Positions 1 to 7,931 of a stretch of DNA of 29,698 bases are shown piece after piece. The stretch spans positions 1 to 29,698 of the forward strand of contig CAWVSY010000045.1 in the NCBI GenBank assembly GCA_963933055.1, in the 5' to 3' direction. Origin of the DNA: Oleispira sp963933055. Its GTDB lineage: Bacteria; Pseudomonadota; Gammaproteobacteria; Pseudomonadales; Oceanobacteraceae. Each line of letters starts with the position of its first letter. Position 1 is the first letter of the stretch. The notes beneath the pieces are model-generated. The model was given only the letters and a program-made list of their open reading frames with translations. It did not search any database and was not told the origin of the DNA. The position numbers and the translations under genes are program-made.

Positions 1-19
1 CTTCTTCCTCATCACTCAT
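1..19 (-). CDS. pomB: PomB/MotB flagellar stator subunit, N-terminus only (partial)
   Basis: Only the first six codons lie in the window (Met-Ser-Asp-Glu-Glu-Glu); the rest runs off the left edge. The acidic start resembles the cytoplasmic N-terminus of Vibrio PomB proteins, as I recall them. A GGAG ribosome-binding site overlaps the last codons and stop of pomA, 9 nt before this ATG, so the two genes are almost certainly cotranscribed and translationally close. PomB is the partner that anchors the stator to peptidoglycan and carries the ion-binding Asp, but neither region is visible here. The call rests on position behind pomA and on the N-terminus. Confidence 0.7.
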
Positions 20-25
20 CCTTGA

Positions 26-781
26 TTACTCCGCTACCGCACGTTGTTTCTCTTTGACATAATTTTGCAGCATCGCTTCAATAACTCTAGGATTTTGACC
101 ACCTTGAATCGCAATTAAGGCATCAACAATCATCGATTGAATCAATCCTTCTTGCTCGGCGCGCAAGACCAATTTATCGGCCATAGGAATCATGATCATG
201 GTGGCCATCATGGCACCATAAAGTGTCGTTAATAGGGCAACCGCCATCGCAGGGCCAATGGATTTAGGGTCATCCATGTTTGCCAGCATGGCTACAAGAC
301 CAATTAACGTACCAATCATTCCCATCGCGGGGCCGACATCGCCCATGTGAGTGAAGAAGGTAGCGCCGTACTTATGTCGCTCTTGTGCTAATTTCATGTC
401 TTTGCCGAGTAAAGCTTTAACCACTTCAGGGTCGTGTCCATCAACGAGTAGCTGTATGCCTTTAGCAAGAAAATCATTACTTACTTCTTTGCCTTCAAGC
501 GATAACAAGCCGCCTTTACGGGCTAAGCCTGCAAGTTCAACAGTCTCTTCGATAATTTCTTCAGGCTTACTGACTTTAAACATGAAGGCTTTAGCCATGA
601 TGCCGAAAGAGCCAAAAAATGCGCCGATTTCGAACTTCATCAAGACGACGAATAAGCTCCCCCCGACTACGATGAGCAAGGATGGCACGTTGACGAACAT
701 CATAATGTCGCCGCCTAGAACCATTGCCATGACCACGAGGCCGAAGGCTCCTAAGATACCAACCAGAGATGCGAGATCCAC
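26..781 (-). CDS. pomA: Flagellar motor stator protein PomA/MotA
   Basis: Inner-membrane stator subunit that, with PomB, turns ion flow into flagellar rotation. The 251 residues match the PomA length (about 253). Membrane segments lie near residues 4-22, 33-50, 148-168 and 178-200, with a charged cytoplasmic loop between the second and third. Thr158 (GMIGTLIGLV) and Thr185/186 (ALLTTLYG) fall at the positions I recall as important for sodium in Vibrio PomA, so a sodium motor is likely (inference). The start is GTG with AAGGAG 5 nt upstream. xseB lies divergently upstream, an order I recall from Vibrio. A plain proton-driven MotA is the alternative. Confidence 0.93.
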   Translation of the reverse strand: MDLASLVGILGAFGLVVMAMVLGGDIMMFVNVPSLLIVVGGSLFVVLMKFEIGAFFGSFGIMAKAFMFKVSKPEEIIEETVELAGLARKGGLLSLEGKEVSNDFLAKGIQLLVDGHDPEVVKALLGKDMKLAQERHKYGATFFTHMGDVGPAMGMIGTLIGLVAMLANMDDPKSIGPAMAVALLTTLYGAMMATMIMIPMADKLVLRAEQEGLIQSMIVDALIAIQGGQNPRVIEAMLQNYVKEKQRAVAE

Positions 782-824
782 TGCTGCTCCTTGAAATATT
801 GATAAAATCTAATGTTTATTACTG

Positions 825-845
825 TGTCTATAAAAAGTGTAGACA
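825..845. promoter_or_regulatory. Inverted repeat in the pomA/xseB divergent intergenic region
   Basis: TGTCTA (825-830) and TAGACA (840-845) form a 6-bp inverted repeat spaced by 9 AT-rich bases, about 45 bp upstream of pomA. It could be a protein-binding site for pomAB or xseB control. There is no clear sigma-28 or sigma-70 promoter around it, and six-base arms can occur by chance. Confidence 0.25.
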
Positions 846-971
846 AAGATTTTTATTCTGCCGTAATTCTCAGCATAAGAATGTGAGAAGATTCGTTACT
901 TGATTAGAACGGATTGCTCGGTTAGTGTTGCGCGACAGAGACATGGCTTAAAGTAGAAAAACGGGTGCACT

Positions 972-1217
972 ATGGCGAAAACAACCTTTCATTTTGAACA
1001 ATCCCTAGCGGAACTAGAAGGCTTAGTCGAGCGTATGGAATCTGGAGAAATGACTCTAGAAGATTCCTTGAAAGCGTTTGAACAGGGTATTAAATATACC
1101 CGAGACTGCCAGAATGCGTTGGCGAAAGCAGAACAGAAAGTGCAGTTGTTATTGCAAAAAAATGGGCAAATGGAAGCCCAGCCTTTTGCGACACCGTTAG
1201 CCGATGGTGAAGAATAA
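972..1217 (+). CDS. xseB: Exodeoxyribonuclease VII small subunit
   Basis: Small subunit of exonuclease VII, which degrades single-stranded DNA together with XseA. The 81-residue length is normal. The FEQSLAELEGLVERMESGEMTLEDSLKAFEQG stretch (split here as residues about 8-39) is the family core, two helices of a short coiled-coil hairpin. It starts at ATG with only a weak ribosome-binding site (GGGTG). ispA follows after 6 nt, so the two are cotranscribed; xseB-ispA-dxs is a common gammaproteobacterial order. xseA is not in the window. Confidence 0.95.
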   Translation: MAKTTFHFEQSLAELEGLVERMESGEMTLEDSLKAFEQGIKYTRDCQNALAKAEQKVQLLLQKNGQMEAQPFATPLADGEE

Positions 1218-1223
1218 ACGCTC

Positions 1224-2123
1224 ATGACATCGACTCATATCAATTTTCAGCAGCAATTAAATAACAGTCAAAAACGTTGTGAAAATGCACTCAATTCAGC
1301 ACTTAACCAACTTAATATTAGTGATCCGTATTTAGCCGATGCCATGGCTTACAGTTTATTTAATGGTGGCAAACGAGTGCGTCCTTTTCTGGTGCAAGCA
1401 ACGGCTCATGCGTTAGGCATTGATGATGTTCGAGTTGATATCGCCATGGCCGCGATTGAAATGGTGCACAGCTATTCTTTAGTTCACGATGATTTGCCAG
1501 CCATGGATGATGATGACCTGCGTCGTGGTCAGCCGACTTGCCATATTAAATTTAATGAAGCAACCGCGATTCTAGCGGGAGACGCGCTATTAACCGGGGC
1601 ATTTGAGATTCTGGCGGATATGCCGGCGGATTTTTCAATCGCTCAACGTTTACAGCTTATTCGTTTATTGAGCCAAGGTTCTGGTGCATCAGGAATGGTG
1701 GCCGGACAGGCGATTGATTTGGCGTCTGTTGGTAAAGAGGTCGACCTTGCTCATCTTGAACGCATGCACGCCCACAAAACCGGGGCGCTTATTCGAATCA
1801 GCGTTTTAATGGGAGCGTATTGTGGCAATCCTGATGAGGAAACTCTAAAGCATTTAACGACGTACGCCAATGCCATTGGTCTTGCGTTTCAAGTGCAAGA
1901 TGACATATTAGATATTGAGAGTGATACCGCAACATTAGGCAAGCAGCAAGGTGCGGATGTCGCATTAAATAAGCCTACATACCCGGCATTGCTAGGTTTA
2001 GAGGGCGCAAAAGAGAAAGCGAAACAGCTACACAAACAGGCGCTAGAGGCCTTGAAAAATCTTTCTGGCGATACCTCAGCTTTGGCGCAGCTTGCCGATT
2101 ACATCATTACTCGCGATCATTAA
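1224..2123 (+). CDS. ispA: Farnesyl diphosphate synthase ((2E,6E)-FPP synthase)
   Basis: Condenses IPP with DMAPP and GPP to make farnesyl diphosphate, the precursor of undecaprenyl phosphate and quinone side chains, in the cytoplasm. The 299 residues match IspA. The first aspartate-rich motif is DDLPAMDDDD (89-98), followed by RRGQPT; the second is DDILD (226-230). GGKRVRP (48-54) is the IPP-binding segment. It sits 6 nt after xseB and 135 bp before dxs, which supplies the same pathway. I see nothing unusual in the reading frame. Confidence 0.96.
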   Translation: MTSTHINFQQQLNNSQKRCENALNSALNQLNISDPYLADAMAYSLFNGGKRVRPFLVQATAHALGIDDVRVDIAMAAIEMVHSYSLVHDDLPAMDDDDLRRGQPTCHIKFNEATAILAGDALLTGAFEILADMPADFSIAQRLQLIRLLSQGSGASGMVAGQAIDLASVGKEVDLAHLERMHAHKTGALIRISVLMGAYCGNPDEETLKHLTTYANAIGLAFQVQDDILDIESDTATLGKQQGADVALNKPTYPALLGLEGAKEKAKQLHKQALEALKNLSGDTSALAQLADYIITRDH

Positions 2124-2187
2124 TCCCTGTCGAAAATGTATTATTGGTTCTACTTGCGGTGCGAGACGGGTAGAATAGCGAACTTTC

Positions 2188-2249
2188 TATAATGAATTAG
2201 AGCATGCTGGCAAAATGATGATTGTTTTGCCTTCAGTGCCAGCCAAATC
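2188..2249 (+). promoter_or_regulatory. dxs -10 box and foldable leader
   Basis: A perfect TATAAT lies at 2188-2193; no good -35 sits 16-18 bp upstream, so an activator or weak promoter is possible. Transcription would start near 2200, giving a leader of about 59 nt before the ATG at 2259. That leader contains GCTGGC (2206-2211) facing GCCAGC (2238-2243) and an overlapping GGCAAAA (2209-2215) facing TTTTGCC (2225-2231). Both pairings use the same GGC, so two structures compete. Function is inferred only. Confidence 0.4.
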
Positions 2250-2258
2250 GTGAAGTGC

Positions 2259-4169
2259 ATGTTTACTGAAATACCAAGTGAAAGACCATTAACGCCTCTA
2301 TTGGACTCTGTGACCAATGCGGCAGACCTGCGCTTATTAGCTTTAGATCAGCTCGAGCAATTTAATCACGAATTACGCGAATACCTTATTTACAGTGTTG
2401 GCCAATCGGGTGGACACTTTGGTGCGGGCTTAGGGGTTGTCGAACTGACAACGGCTCTTCACTTTGTTTTTGATACCCCTAACGACAAGCTCGTATGGGA
2501 TGTGGGCCACCAAGCGTACCCGCATAAAATCATTACTGGCCGTCGTGAACAAATGCCGTTGATTCGCAGCAAAGAAGGCCCCGCCGCTTTTCCATTACGC
2601 AGCGAAAGTGAATACGATACCTTTGGTGTAGGCCATTCAAGCACCTCGATCAGCGCGGCCATGGGCATGAGCCTAGGCATGCGTGCGCTGGGTAAAGATA
2701 ATCAGGCCGTTGCCATTATTGGTGATGGCGCCATGACGGCGGGTATGGCGTTTGAAGCGCTGAATCATGCAGGGCATGAAAAAGCCGATATGCTGGTTAT
2801 TCTTAATGATAACGACATGGCAATCTCTGATAACGTCGGCGCCTTGAATAAATATTTCACCCGTCTTTGGTCTAGCCCAACGTATAGTTCTTTCCGCGAA
2901 GGCAGCAAAAAAATATTACAAAAAAGCACCACCGCTTGGGAATTCATGCGTAAGACTGAAGAGCACATGAAAGCGATGGTCGCGCCGGGCATCTTCTTTG
3001 AAGAGTTAGGCTTTAACTATTATGGCCCGATTGATGGCCACGATACCGAAGAGCTTGTGAATACACTGACCAATTTGAAAAAACTGCCAGGGCCAAAAAT
3101 TCTGCATGTGGTAACGAAAAAAGGCAAAGGCTTTGCACCGGCAGAAGAGCAACAAATTAAATATCACGCGCTCAAAAAACAAGCCTCAGAATCAACGCCA
3201 GTCGCAATCGTGAAGCCAACTTACTCGAATGTTTTTGGGGATTGGTTATGCGATATGGCGGAAGCGGATGAGCGCTTGATGGGAATTACGCCAGCCATGC
3301 GGGAAGGCTCGGATATGATTCGATTCTCTGAACTGTACCCTAAACGTTATTTTGATGTTGCCATTGCAGAACAGCATGCAGTCACACTTGCCGCGGGAAT
3401 GGCATGCGAAGGGGCTAAGCCGGTTGTGGCGATTTATTCGACCTTTTTACAGCGTGGATATGATCAACTGATTCACGATGTGGCATTACAAAATCTCGAT
3501 GTGATGTTTGCCATCGACCGAGCGGGGCTGGTGGGCGAAGATGGCCCAACGCACCACGGCGCTTACGATTACAGCTTTTTACGCCCAATTCCTAATATGG
3601 TCATCATGGCACCGTCGAACGAAGATGAATGTCGCCAGATGCTCTACACAGGCTACCAATACCAAGGGCCAGCGGCGGTCAGATACCCGCGTGGTTCAGG
3701 CACTGGCATCGATGTGCAAACGAAGATGGAGCTATTAGAAATTGGCAAAGGCATCATGCGTCGTCAGCGTTCTGCTGCCATTCATGCTGAAAAAGACGCG
3801 GGCAAATCCATTGCAGTATTAGCGTTTGGTTCTTGTGTGAATTTTGCATTAGAAGCTGCAGAAGAATTAGCCGAGCAAGGCATTGAAATCAGTATTGCGG
3901 ATATGCGTTTTGTGAAGCCGTTGGATGAAGCTTTAGTTACAGAATTGGCGGCATCTCATGATCAGTTAATTTGTATCGAAGAGAACGCCATTATGGGGGG
4001 AGCAGGATCTGCGGTATTGGAATTCTTGGCCAAACAAGGATTGCAAATCCCTTGTCAGCTAATGGGCATACCTGATCGTTATATCGAACATGCATCCCCA
4101 GTGCAGCAGTTTGAAGATATTGCGATCGACAAAGCGGCGATCGTCGCTAAAGTGACGAGTTACTTATAA
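2259..4169 (+). CDS. dxs: 1-deoxy-D-xylulose-5-phosphate synthase
   Basis: Thiamine-diphosphate enzyme that condenses pyruvate with glyceraldehyde 3-phosphate, the entry step of the MEP isoprenoid pathway. From the ATG at 2259 it has 636 residues, normal for DXS. Seen: DVGHQAYPHK (81-90), the thiamine-diphosphate/Mg motif starting at GDG (155-157) and ending near Asn183, the transketolase pyrimidine-binding middle domain with AEQHAVTLAAGMA, and the C-terminal transketolase domain. An in-frame GTG at 2250 would add three residues; the ATG aligns better with E. coli Dxs. It follows ispA but probably also has its own promoter. Confidence 0.96.
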   Translation: MFTEIPSERPLTPLLDSVTNAADLRLLALDQLEQFNHELREYLIYSVGQSGGHFGAGLGVVELTTALHFVFDTPNDKLVWDVGHQAYPHKIITGRREQMPLIRSKEGPAAFPLRSESEYDTFGVGHSSTSISAAMGMSLGMRALGKDNQAVAIIGDGAMTAGMAFEALNHAGHEKADMLVILNDNDMAISDNVGALNKYFTRLWSSPTYSSFREGSKKILQKSTTAWEFMRKTEEHMKAMVAPGIFFEELGFNYYGPIDGHDTEELVNTLTNLKKLPGPKILHVVTKKGKGFAPAEEQQIKYHALKKQASESTPVAIVKPTYSNVFGDWLCDMAEADERLMGITPAMREGSDMIRFSELYPKRYFDVAIAEQHAVTLAAGMACEGAKPVVAIYSTFLQRGYDQLIHDVALQNLDVMFAIDRAGLVGEDGPTHHGAYDYSFLRPIPNMVIMAPSNEDECRQMLYTGYQYQGPAAVRYPRGSGTGIDVQTKMELLEIGKGIMRRQRSAAIHAEKDAGKSIAVLAFGSCVNFALEAAEELAEQGIEISIADMRFVKPLDEALVTELAASHDQLICIEENAIMGGAGSAVLEFLAKQGLQIPCQLMGIPDRYIEHASPVQQFEDIAIDKAAIVAKVTSYL

Positions 4170-4191
4170 CTCATCACTTCATTAAGAATAA

Positions 4192-4212
4192 ACGACGTTA
4201 TTTAAGCGTCGT
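4192..4212. terminator. Hairpin between convergent dxs and ribA
   Basis: ACGACG (4192-4197) pairs with CGTCGT (4207-4212) across 9 nt. The ribA stop codon (4202-4204) lies in the loop. In the ribA direction the stem is followed by a T-rich stretch; in the dxs direction there is none. It is a weak terminator candidate, better for ribA than for dxs. Confidence 0.4.
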
Positions 4213-4849
4213 CATCTTGATGACTAACGATAGAATTAACCGCTGCTTCTGCTTTAACGCTACTGTTTAAATAGTGCCCTAGCTTGCTCGCTTTTGTATT
4301 CAAATACCCATCATTGTGTGGATTACGACCTACTTCAATCGCTACACGCTCTAAAACATTCACCCCTGCTTCAGATAATGCTTTTACTTTGCGAGGGTTG
4401 TTGGTCATCAGGCGAATCGTTTTAACGCCTAAGTGTGCAAGCATTGGCTGGCACATATCGTAGGTGCGCATGTCTGCGCCAAAACCTAATTGTTCGTTTG
4501 CTTCTACCGTATCGGCACCTTGGTCTTGCAGGTTGTAGGCTTTGATCTTATTTAACAGACCAATTCCACGACCTTCTTGGCGTAGATACAAAACGACCCC
4601 ACGGCCTGCTTTTGCGACAGAACTCAATGCGGTCTCTAATTGATATCCGCAATCGCAGCGCATGCTGAAAAGTGCATCCCCTGTTAAACATTCTGAATGT
4701 GCGCGTGCCAGTACAGGTTCGCCGGAATCGATATCCCCCATTGATAAGGCAACATGCTCTTTCCCCGTACTTTCATCCTCGAAACCATGCATGGTGAAGG
4801 TGCCAAAAGGTGTCGGCAATTTAGAGGAGGCGATGTATTTAATGCTCAA
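4202..4849 (-). CDS. ribA: GTP cyclohydrolase II
   Basis: Opens GTP with release of formate and pyrophosphate, the first committed step of riboflavin synthesis. At 215 residues it is a stand-alone RibA, not fused to RibB. The zinc-binding cysteines C54, C65 and C67 (ECLTGDALFSMRCDCG) have the same numbers as in E. coli RibA, and RQEGRGIGLLNK plus the TNNPRK segment of the active site are present. In Pseudomonas, as I recall, ribA also lies downstream of dxs. I see no typical FMN riboswitch in the 226 bp upstream. Confidence 0.96.
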   Translation of the reverse strand: MSIKYIASSKLPTPFGTFTMHGFEDESTGKEHVALSMGDIDSGEPVLARAHSECLTGDALFSMRCDCGYQLETALSSVAKAGRGVVLYLRQEGRGIGLLNKIKAYNLQDQGADTVEANEQLGFGADMRTYDMCQPMLAHLGVKTIRLMTNNPRKVKALSEAGVNVLERVAIEVGRNPHNDGYLNTKASKLGHYLNSSVKAEAAVNSIVSHQDDDA

Positions 4850-4910
4850 AAGGGAAACCTCAGATACTGGAAGAAATTAATCGCCATTAAATAGCAATTA
4901 TTAATAAGTT

Positions 4911-4930
4911 GATAGTTTACGGAAACTGTC
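4911..4930. promoter_or_regulatory. Short inverted repeat between divergent ribA and peptidase genes
   Basis: GATAGTTT (4911-4918) and AAACTGTC (4923-4930) can form an 8-bp stem with one G-U pair and an ACGG tetraloop. It lies about 60 bp upstream of ribA. It could be an operator or a leader hairpin of ribA. The rest of 4850-5075 is AT-rich with no further gene. Confidence 0.25.
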
Positions 4931-5003
4931 TCAAATTGGCCCACATTTTAACAAGATTAATGGCCGCTGACTAACTTTGAGGCGCAGCAATGTTAATTCA
5001 ACC

Positions 5004-5030
5004 TTGATATGATGCGAAACAGTTTATTAT
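5004..5030 (+). promoter_or_regulatory. Possible sigma-70 promoter of the peptidase/lipoprotein pair
   Basis: TTGATA (5004-5009) is followed after 15 bp by TATTAT (5025-5030), about 45 bp before the ATG at 5076. The spacing is short and the area is AT-rich, so this is only a candidate. Confidence 0.3.
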
Positions 5031-5075
5031 TTAGTGATACATTTTTAGATATTTTTAAAATACAGGTAAGCGGGT

Positions 5076-5753
5076 ATGGTATGGATTTTAGTTTTTATCT
5101 TAGCGCTTGCGCTATTTTTCTTTCCCCAATGGTGGGTCGGCCGAGTTTTAAAGCAGCATAGCAATGAGCGAAATGATTTTCCTGGTACGGGTGGAGAACT
5201 TGCGCAGCATTTGATTAAAGTACACAACTTAGAAGGCGTGCAAGTTGAAGTCACAGAAGCGGGTGACCATTATGACCCTGTGGATAAAATGGTCAGATTG
5301 ACGGCCGATAAGTTCGATGGCCGATCATTAACCGCTATTGTTGTTGCCGCCCACGAAGTCGGCCATGCAATTCAAGATCATAATAAAGAAAAAACGTTTA
5401 ATGCACGTATTACCGCAGCTAAGTTTGCCAATATCGCGCAGCGAGTGACTCCGGTTGCATTTTGGATAAGCCCAATGCTGGCGTTTGTTAGCCCTGCGGC
5501 GAGTCGAGTCACTTTAGGCATTGCTGTCTTGTCGATATTAGCCAGCACCTTAGTACACTTGATTACATTACCCGTAGAATGGGATGCAAGTTTTGCTAAG
5601 GCGCTGCCTATTTTAGAGAAAGGCGAGTATCTTAATGAACAAGATATGAAAGACGCGCATCAAATATTATTAGCTGCCGCTTTAACGTATGTGGCTGGTT
5701 CATTAGCGAGCTTGTTGAATGTTTGGCGTTGGTTGCGTTACTTTCGTCGATAA
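5076..5753 (+). CDS. Membrane zinc metallopeptidase, Zn_peptidase_2 (YugP) family
   Basis: Predicted inner-membrane neutral zinc peptidase of the YugP family (PF04298); the physiological substrate is not known to me. HEVGH (93-97) gives two zinc-binding His and the catalytic Glu. LPVEWDAS (165-172) is the conserved downstream segment that probably holds the third ligand. One membrane segment lies at 2-20 and others near 125-165, with a last hydrophobic stretch near 188-205. The 225 residues match the family. A DUF4349 lipoprotein gene follows after 45 nt on the same strand, so they probably form an operon of envelope proteins. Confidence 0.88.
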   Translation: MVWILVFILALALFFFPQWWVGRVLKQHSNERNDFPGTGGELAQHLIKVHNLEGVQVEVTEAGDHYDPVDKMVRLTADKFDGRSLTAIVVAAHEVGHAIQDHNKEKTFNARITAAKFANIAQRVTPVAFWISPMLAFVSPAASRVTLGIAVLSILASTLVHLITLPVEWDASFAKALPILEKGEYLNEQDMKDAHQILLAAALTYVAGSLASLLNVWRWLRYFRR

Positions 5754-5798
5754 ACTCATTAATACTGATATTCATAGATATAAATATTAAGGCATATT

Positions 5799-6539
5799 AT
5801 GAAAAAAATAATTCGAATGGCTTTAACTCAATCCGCGTGCATCTTATTTGTCGCTAGCGCTGGCATAATGATGACGGGCTGCGCTTCAAATTCTGGACAT
5901 GGAGAGATGAGCCAAAGCCGCCAAGGTTTTGCGATGGAAGCCTCCTCACTTCAATCACCACAGATGAGCAATGACAGTAATGCACATGTTGAAGACTCGT
6001 CGCGAAAGCTAATAAAACGCAGCTGGCTGACGCTAGGCGTTCAAGATCTAGCCAAAGCCGAGACACAGGCAAAAGCTATTGTTGTTCAACAGTCAGGTTA
6101 TATTAGCAATACCAATGGCAGTGAAGGGAAATCCTTTAATTTATCGATTCGTGTACCACAAGATCAGTATGCTATGACCTTAGCCGAGCTTAGAAAAGTA
6201 GGGGATGTGATCTCAGATAACGAGAATGTACAAGACGTTACGACCGAATTCATTGATAACAAAGCTCGCTTAGCGAATTTATATAAACTGCGTGATCGCA
6301 TTCAACTGCTATTAAACCGAGCAGACCGAATAGAAGATATTCTGAAAATTGAACGCGAATTAAATCGTACGCAAAGTGAAATAGATCGTTTAGAGGGCCG
6401 AATGAAATATCTGAATGGCCAAGTGGATTATGCGACGATTGAGCTAACGGCAGAAAAGCAAAAGACATACGGACCGCTAGGGTATTTCTTTATGGGGATT
6501 TGGTGGGGAGTAGAAAAGTTGTTTATTTGGGATCAATAA
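5799..6539 (+). CDS. DUF4349-family lipoprotein
   Basis: Predicted lipoprotein of unknown function. A signal peptide ends in Met-Thr-Gly-Cys with Cys28 as the lipidated residue; Met at -3 is less usual than Leu. Residues 66-225 look like DUF4349: a beta-rich part with SIRVPQDQYAMTLAELRKVGDV, then a long charged helix (about 155-205, IERELNRTQSEIDRLEGRMKY) likely to be a coiled coil. The C-terminus (about 225-246) is aromatic and hydrophobic and could touch the membrane. It follows the zinc peptidase by 45 nt. In other bacteria DUF4349 proteins usually have a C-terminal membrane helix; this one is short there. Confidence 0.8.
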   Translation: MKKIIRMALTQSACILFVASAGIMMTGCASNSGHGEMSQSRQGFAMEASSLQSPQMSNDSNAHVEDSSRKLIKRSWLTLGVQDLAKAETQAKAIVVQQSGYISNTNGSEGKSFNLSIRVPQDQYAMTLAELRKVGDVISDNENVQDVTTEFIDNKARLANLYKLRDRIQLLLNRADRIEDILKIERELNRTQSEIDRLEGRMKYLNGQVDYATIELTAEKQKTYGPLGYFFMGIWWGVEKLFIWDQ

Positions 6540-6548
6540 TCAATGGAA

Positions 6549-6577
6549 GATAAGAAGAGGATCAGCCTCTTCTTATC
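6549..6577. terminator. Bidirectional hairpin between the DUF4349 gene and pgpA
   Basis: GATAAGAAGAGG (6549-6560) pairs perfectly with CCTCTTCTTATC (6566-6577), a 12-bp stem with a 5-nt loop, between two convergent genes. There is no long T-run on either side, but stem and position strongly suggest transcription stop or 3'-end protection for both genes. Confidence 0.65.
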
Positions 6578-6594
6578 GTATCTCGGTATTTTTC

Positions 6595-7089
6595 CTAGAA
6601 GAAATACGCCAAGCCCTGCACACAAGCCAATGCAAATATCCCCGCAAGCACGTCATCAATCATAATGCCAAAGCCGCCATGTACTTTTTCATCCAGCCAC
6701 TTAATTGGCCATGGTTTTAGAATGTCGAAAAAACGAAAAAGAATAAAACCAATCACGACCCACTCTATGCCAGCAGGCAATGCTAAATACGTTATCCACA
6801 ACCCGATCCATTCATCCCAAACAATGCCGCCATGATCGTGTACGCCTAAATCTTTAGAGGTTTGCTCACATAGATAAACCCCAAAAGCAAAGCCTGCGAT
6901 CAGTACACATAAATAAGGGATTAGGGGAACATCTTGTAATAATAACCACCAAAAAGGGATAGCGGCTAAGGTGCCAAAAGTACCAGGTGCTTTGGGGGCA
7001 CAACCAGACCCTAAACCAAAGGCTAATAAATGCACGGGGTTTCGAAGGTTCGGTTTGGCTATGGCGGGGATCTCTGTCGTCATGGTCAT
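6595..7089 (-). CDS. pgpA: Phosphatidylglycerophosphatase A
   Basis: Removes the phosphate from phosphatidylglycerol phosphate to make phosphatidylglycerol in the inner membrane. The 164 residues fit PgpA. Seen: SGCAPKAPGTFGTL (28-41), the acidic motif VWDEWIGLW (90-98), FFDILKPWPIKWLD (120-133) and the final IDDVLAGI (144-151), with about four membrane segments. In many gammaproteobacteria pgpA follows nusB-thiL; neither is here, so it is separated from that cluster. Two in-frame ATG codons (7089 and 7083) are possible starts. Confidence 0.94.
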   Translation of the reverse strand: MTMTTEIPAIAKPNLRNPVHLLAFGLGSGCAPKAPGTFGTLAAIPFWWLLLQDVPLIPYLCVLIAGFAFGVYLCEQTSKDLGVHDHGGIVWDEWIGLWITYLALPAGIEWVVIGFILFRFFDILKPWPIKWLDEKVHGGFGIMIDDVLAGIFALACVQGLAYFF

Positions 7090-7257
7090 GCTCGTAGGAA
7101 AATATGAATGATAAATAAATGCTATGATAAATCATAATCGCTCTAGCATCTTAGAATATTTCAGCTATCTTAGATGGCATAATTATTCATGTATTATCCC
7201 GCAGTCGTCGCAGCTGCGTCTGTATTCAGTTGTTTATTTCATTTTATAAGGTTCTTC

Positions 7258-7812
7258 ATGTCGGACAGTATCAGTCGTATTCCTAAAATCGTATGGTTAT
7301 TCACTCCTATTTTGGCCGTAAGCTTTGCCGCTTTTCTGTTTTATCTGAAAACGGTTCCTTCCGGTGATGAGCTGGATGCGGTGAAAGGCGATGCTAAAAA
7401 AGTCTTACAAACCGGTGTCAATAGAGCGAAAGAAGAAGCGCGGAAAGAAGTTGAGAAGCAAGTAGGTAAGCCAGGTTACGATTTCTATAAGCTATTGGAA
7501 AATAGCGATGTGCCTGTGCCTAAAGCCGAAGACTCTCCTTATAAGTCCACGCCAAAAACGGGAGCCGCGAAATATCAATATACCTTGCAAGCGGCTTCGT
7601 TTAGAACCAGTGAACAGGCAGATCGATTAAAGGTGAATCTTATTTTAGAGAATCTAGATACCAGTATTGAAGAAGTAGACGTGAAAGGAACGCAGTATTT
7701 TCGCGTGATGGTAGGGCCTTTCATCAACCGATCTAAAATGAATAAGGCGCAAGATATTCTTGCTAACCATAGAATCAATGCACTTGTGATCAAAAAGCCT
7801 ATTGCTGAGTAA
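7258..7812 (+). CDS. SPOR-domain membrane protein (FtsN-like)
   Basis: Bitopic membrane protein with a short cytoplasmic N-terminus, a membrane segment at about 11-30, a charged helical region at 36-70, a Pro-rich linker and a C-terminal SPOR domain (about 106-184) that binds glycan strands lacking stem peptides at division sites. I chose the ATG at 7258 because TAAGGT lies 5 nt upstream and the protein then starts like family members; an in-frame start at 7189 would add 23 hydrophobic residues. In Pseudomonas the SPOR gene before hslV follows argS; argS is absent here. Not assigned as ftsN because the FtsN essential region is not recognisable. Confidence 0.85.
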   Translation: MSDSISRIPKIVWLFTPILAVSFAAFLFYLKTVPSGDELDAVKGDAKKVLQTGVNRAKEEARKEVEKQVGKPGYDFYKLLENSDVPVPKAEDSPYKSTPKTGAAKYQYTLQAASFRTSEQADRLKVNLILENLDTSIEEVDVKGTQYFRVMVGPFINRSKMNKAQDILANHRINALVIKKPIAE

Positions 7813-7833
7813 AGGGCATTAAAATACTTTAAT

Positions 7834-7862
7834 CTGTGATTATTATTGATAAATAATCACAG
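7834..7862. terminator. Hairpin after the SPOR gene
   Basis: CTGTGATTATT (7834-7844) pairs perfectly with AATAATCACAG (7852-7862), an 11-bp stem with a 7-nt loop, 22 bp after the SPOR stop. The following bases are only partly T-rich. Likely terminator that separates the SPOR gene from the dehydratase gene. The TGTGA/TCACA ends are too far apart for a CRP site. Confidence 0.55.
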
Positions 7863-7931
7863 CAGTTTGTCGTTTCATCTTACCTGCATTAAGACTATTC
7901 TGAGCGCCCTCTTGTAAACGGTGAGAAGCCA

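Noticed and set aside
4850..5075. FMN riboswitch upstream of ribA
   Set aside because: I see only one short hairpin and none of the conserved multi-stem RFN pattern.
7189..7257. In-frame upstream start of the SPOR protein
   Set aside because: The start at 7258 has a well-spaced ribosome-binding site; the extra hydrophobic residues do not fit the family.
7834..7862. CRP-binding site (TGTGA and TCACA)
   Set aside because: The half-sites are 17 bases apart rather than 6; a terminator hairpin explains the symmetry.
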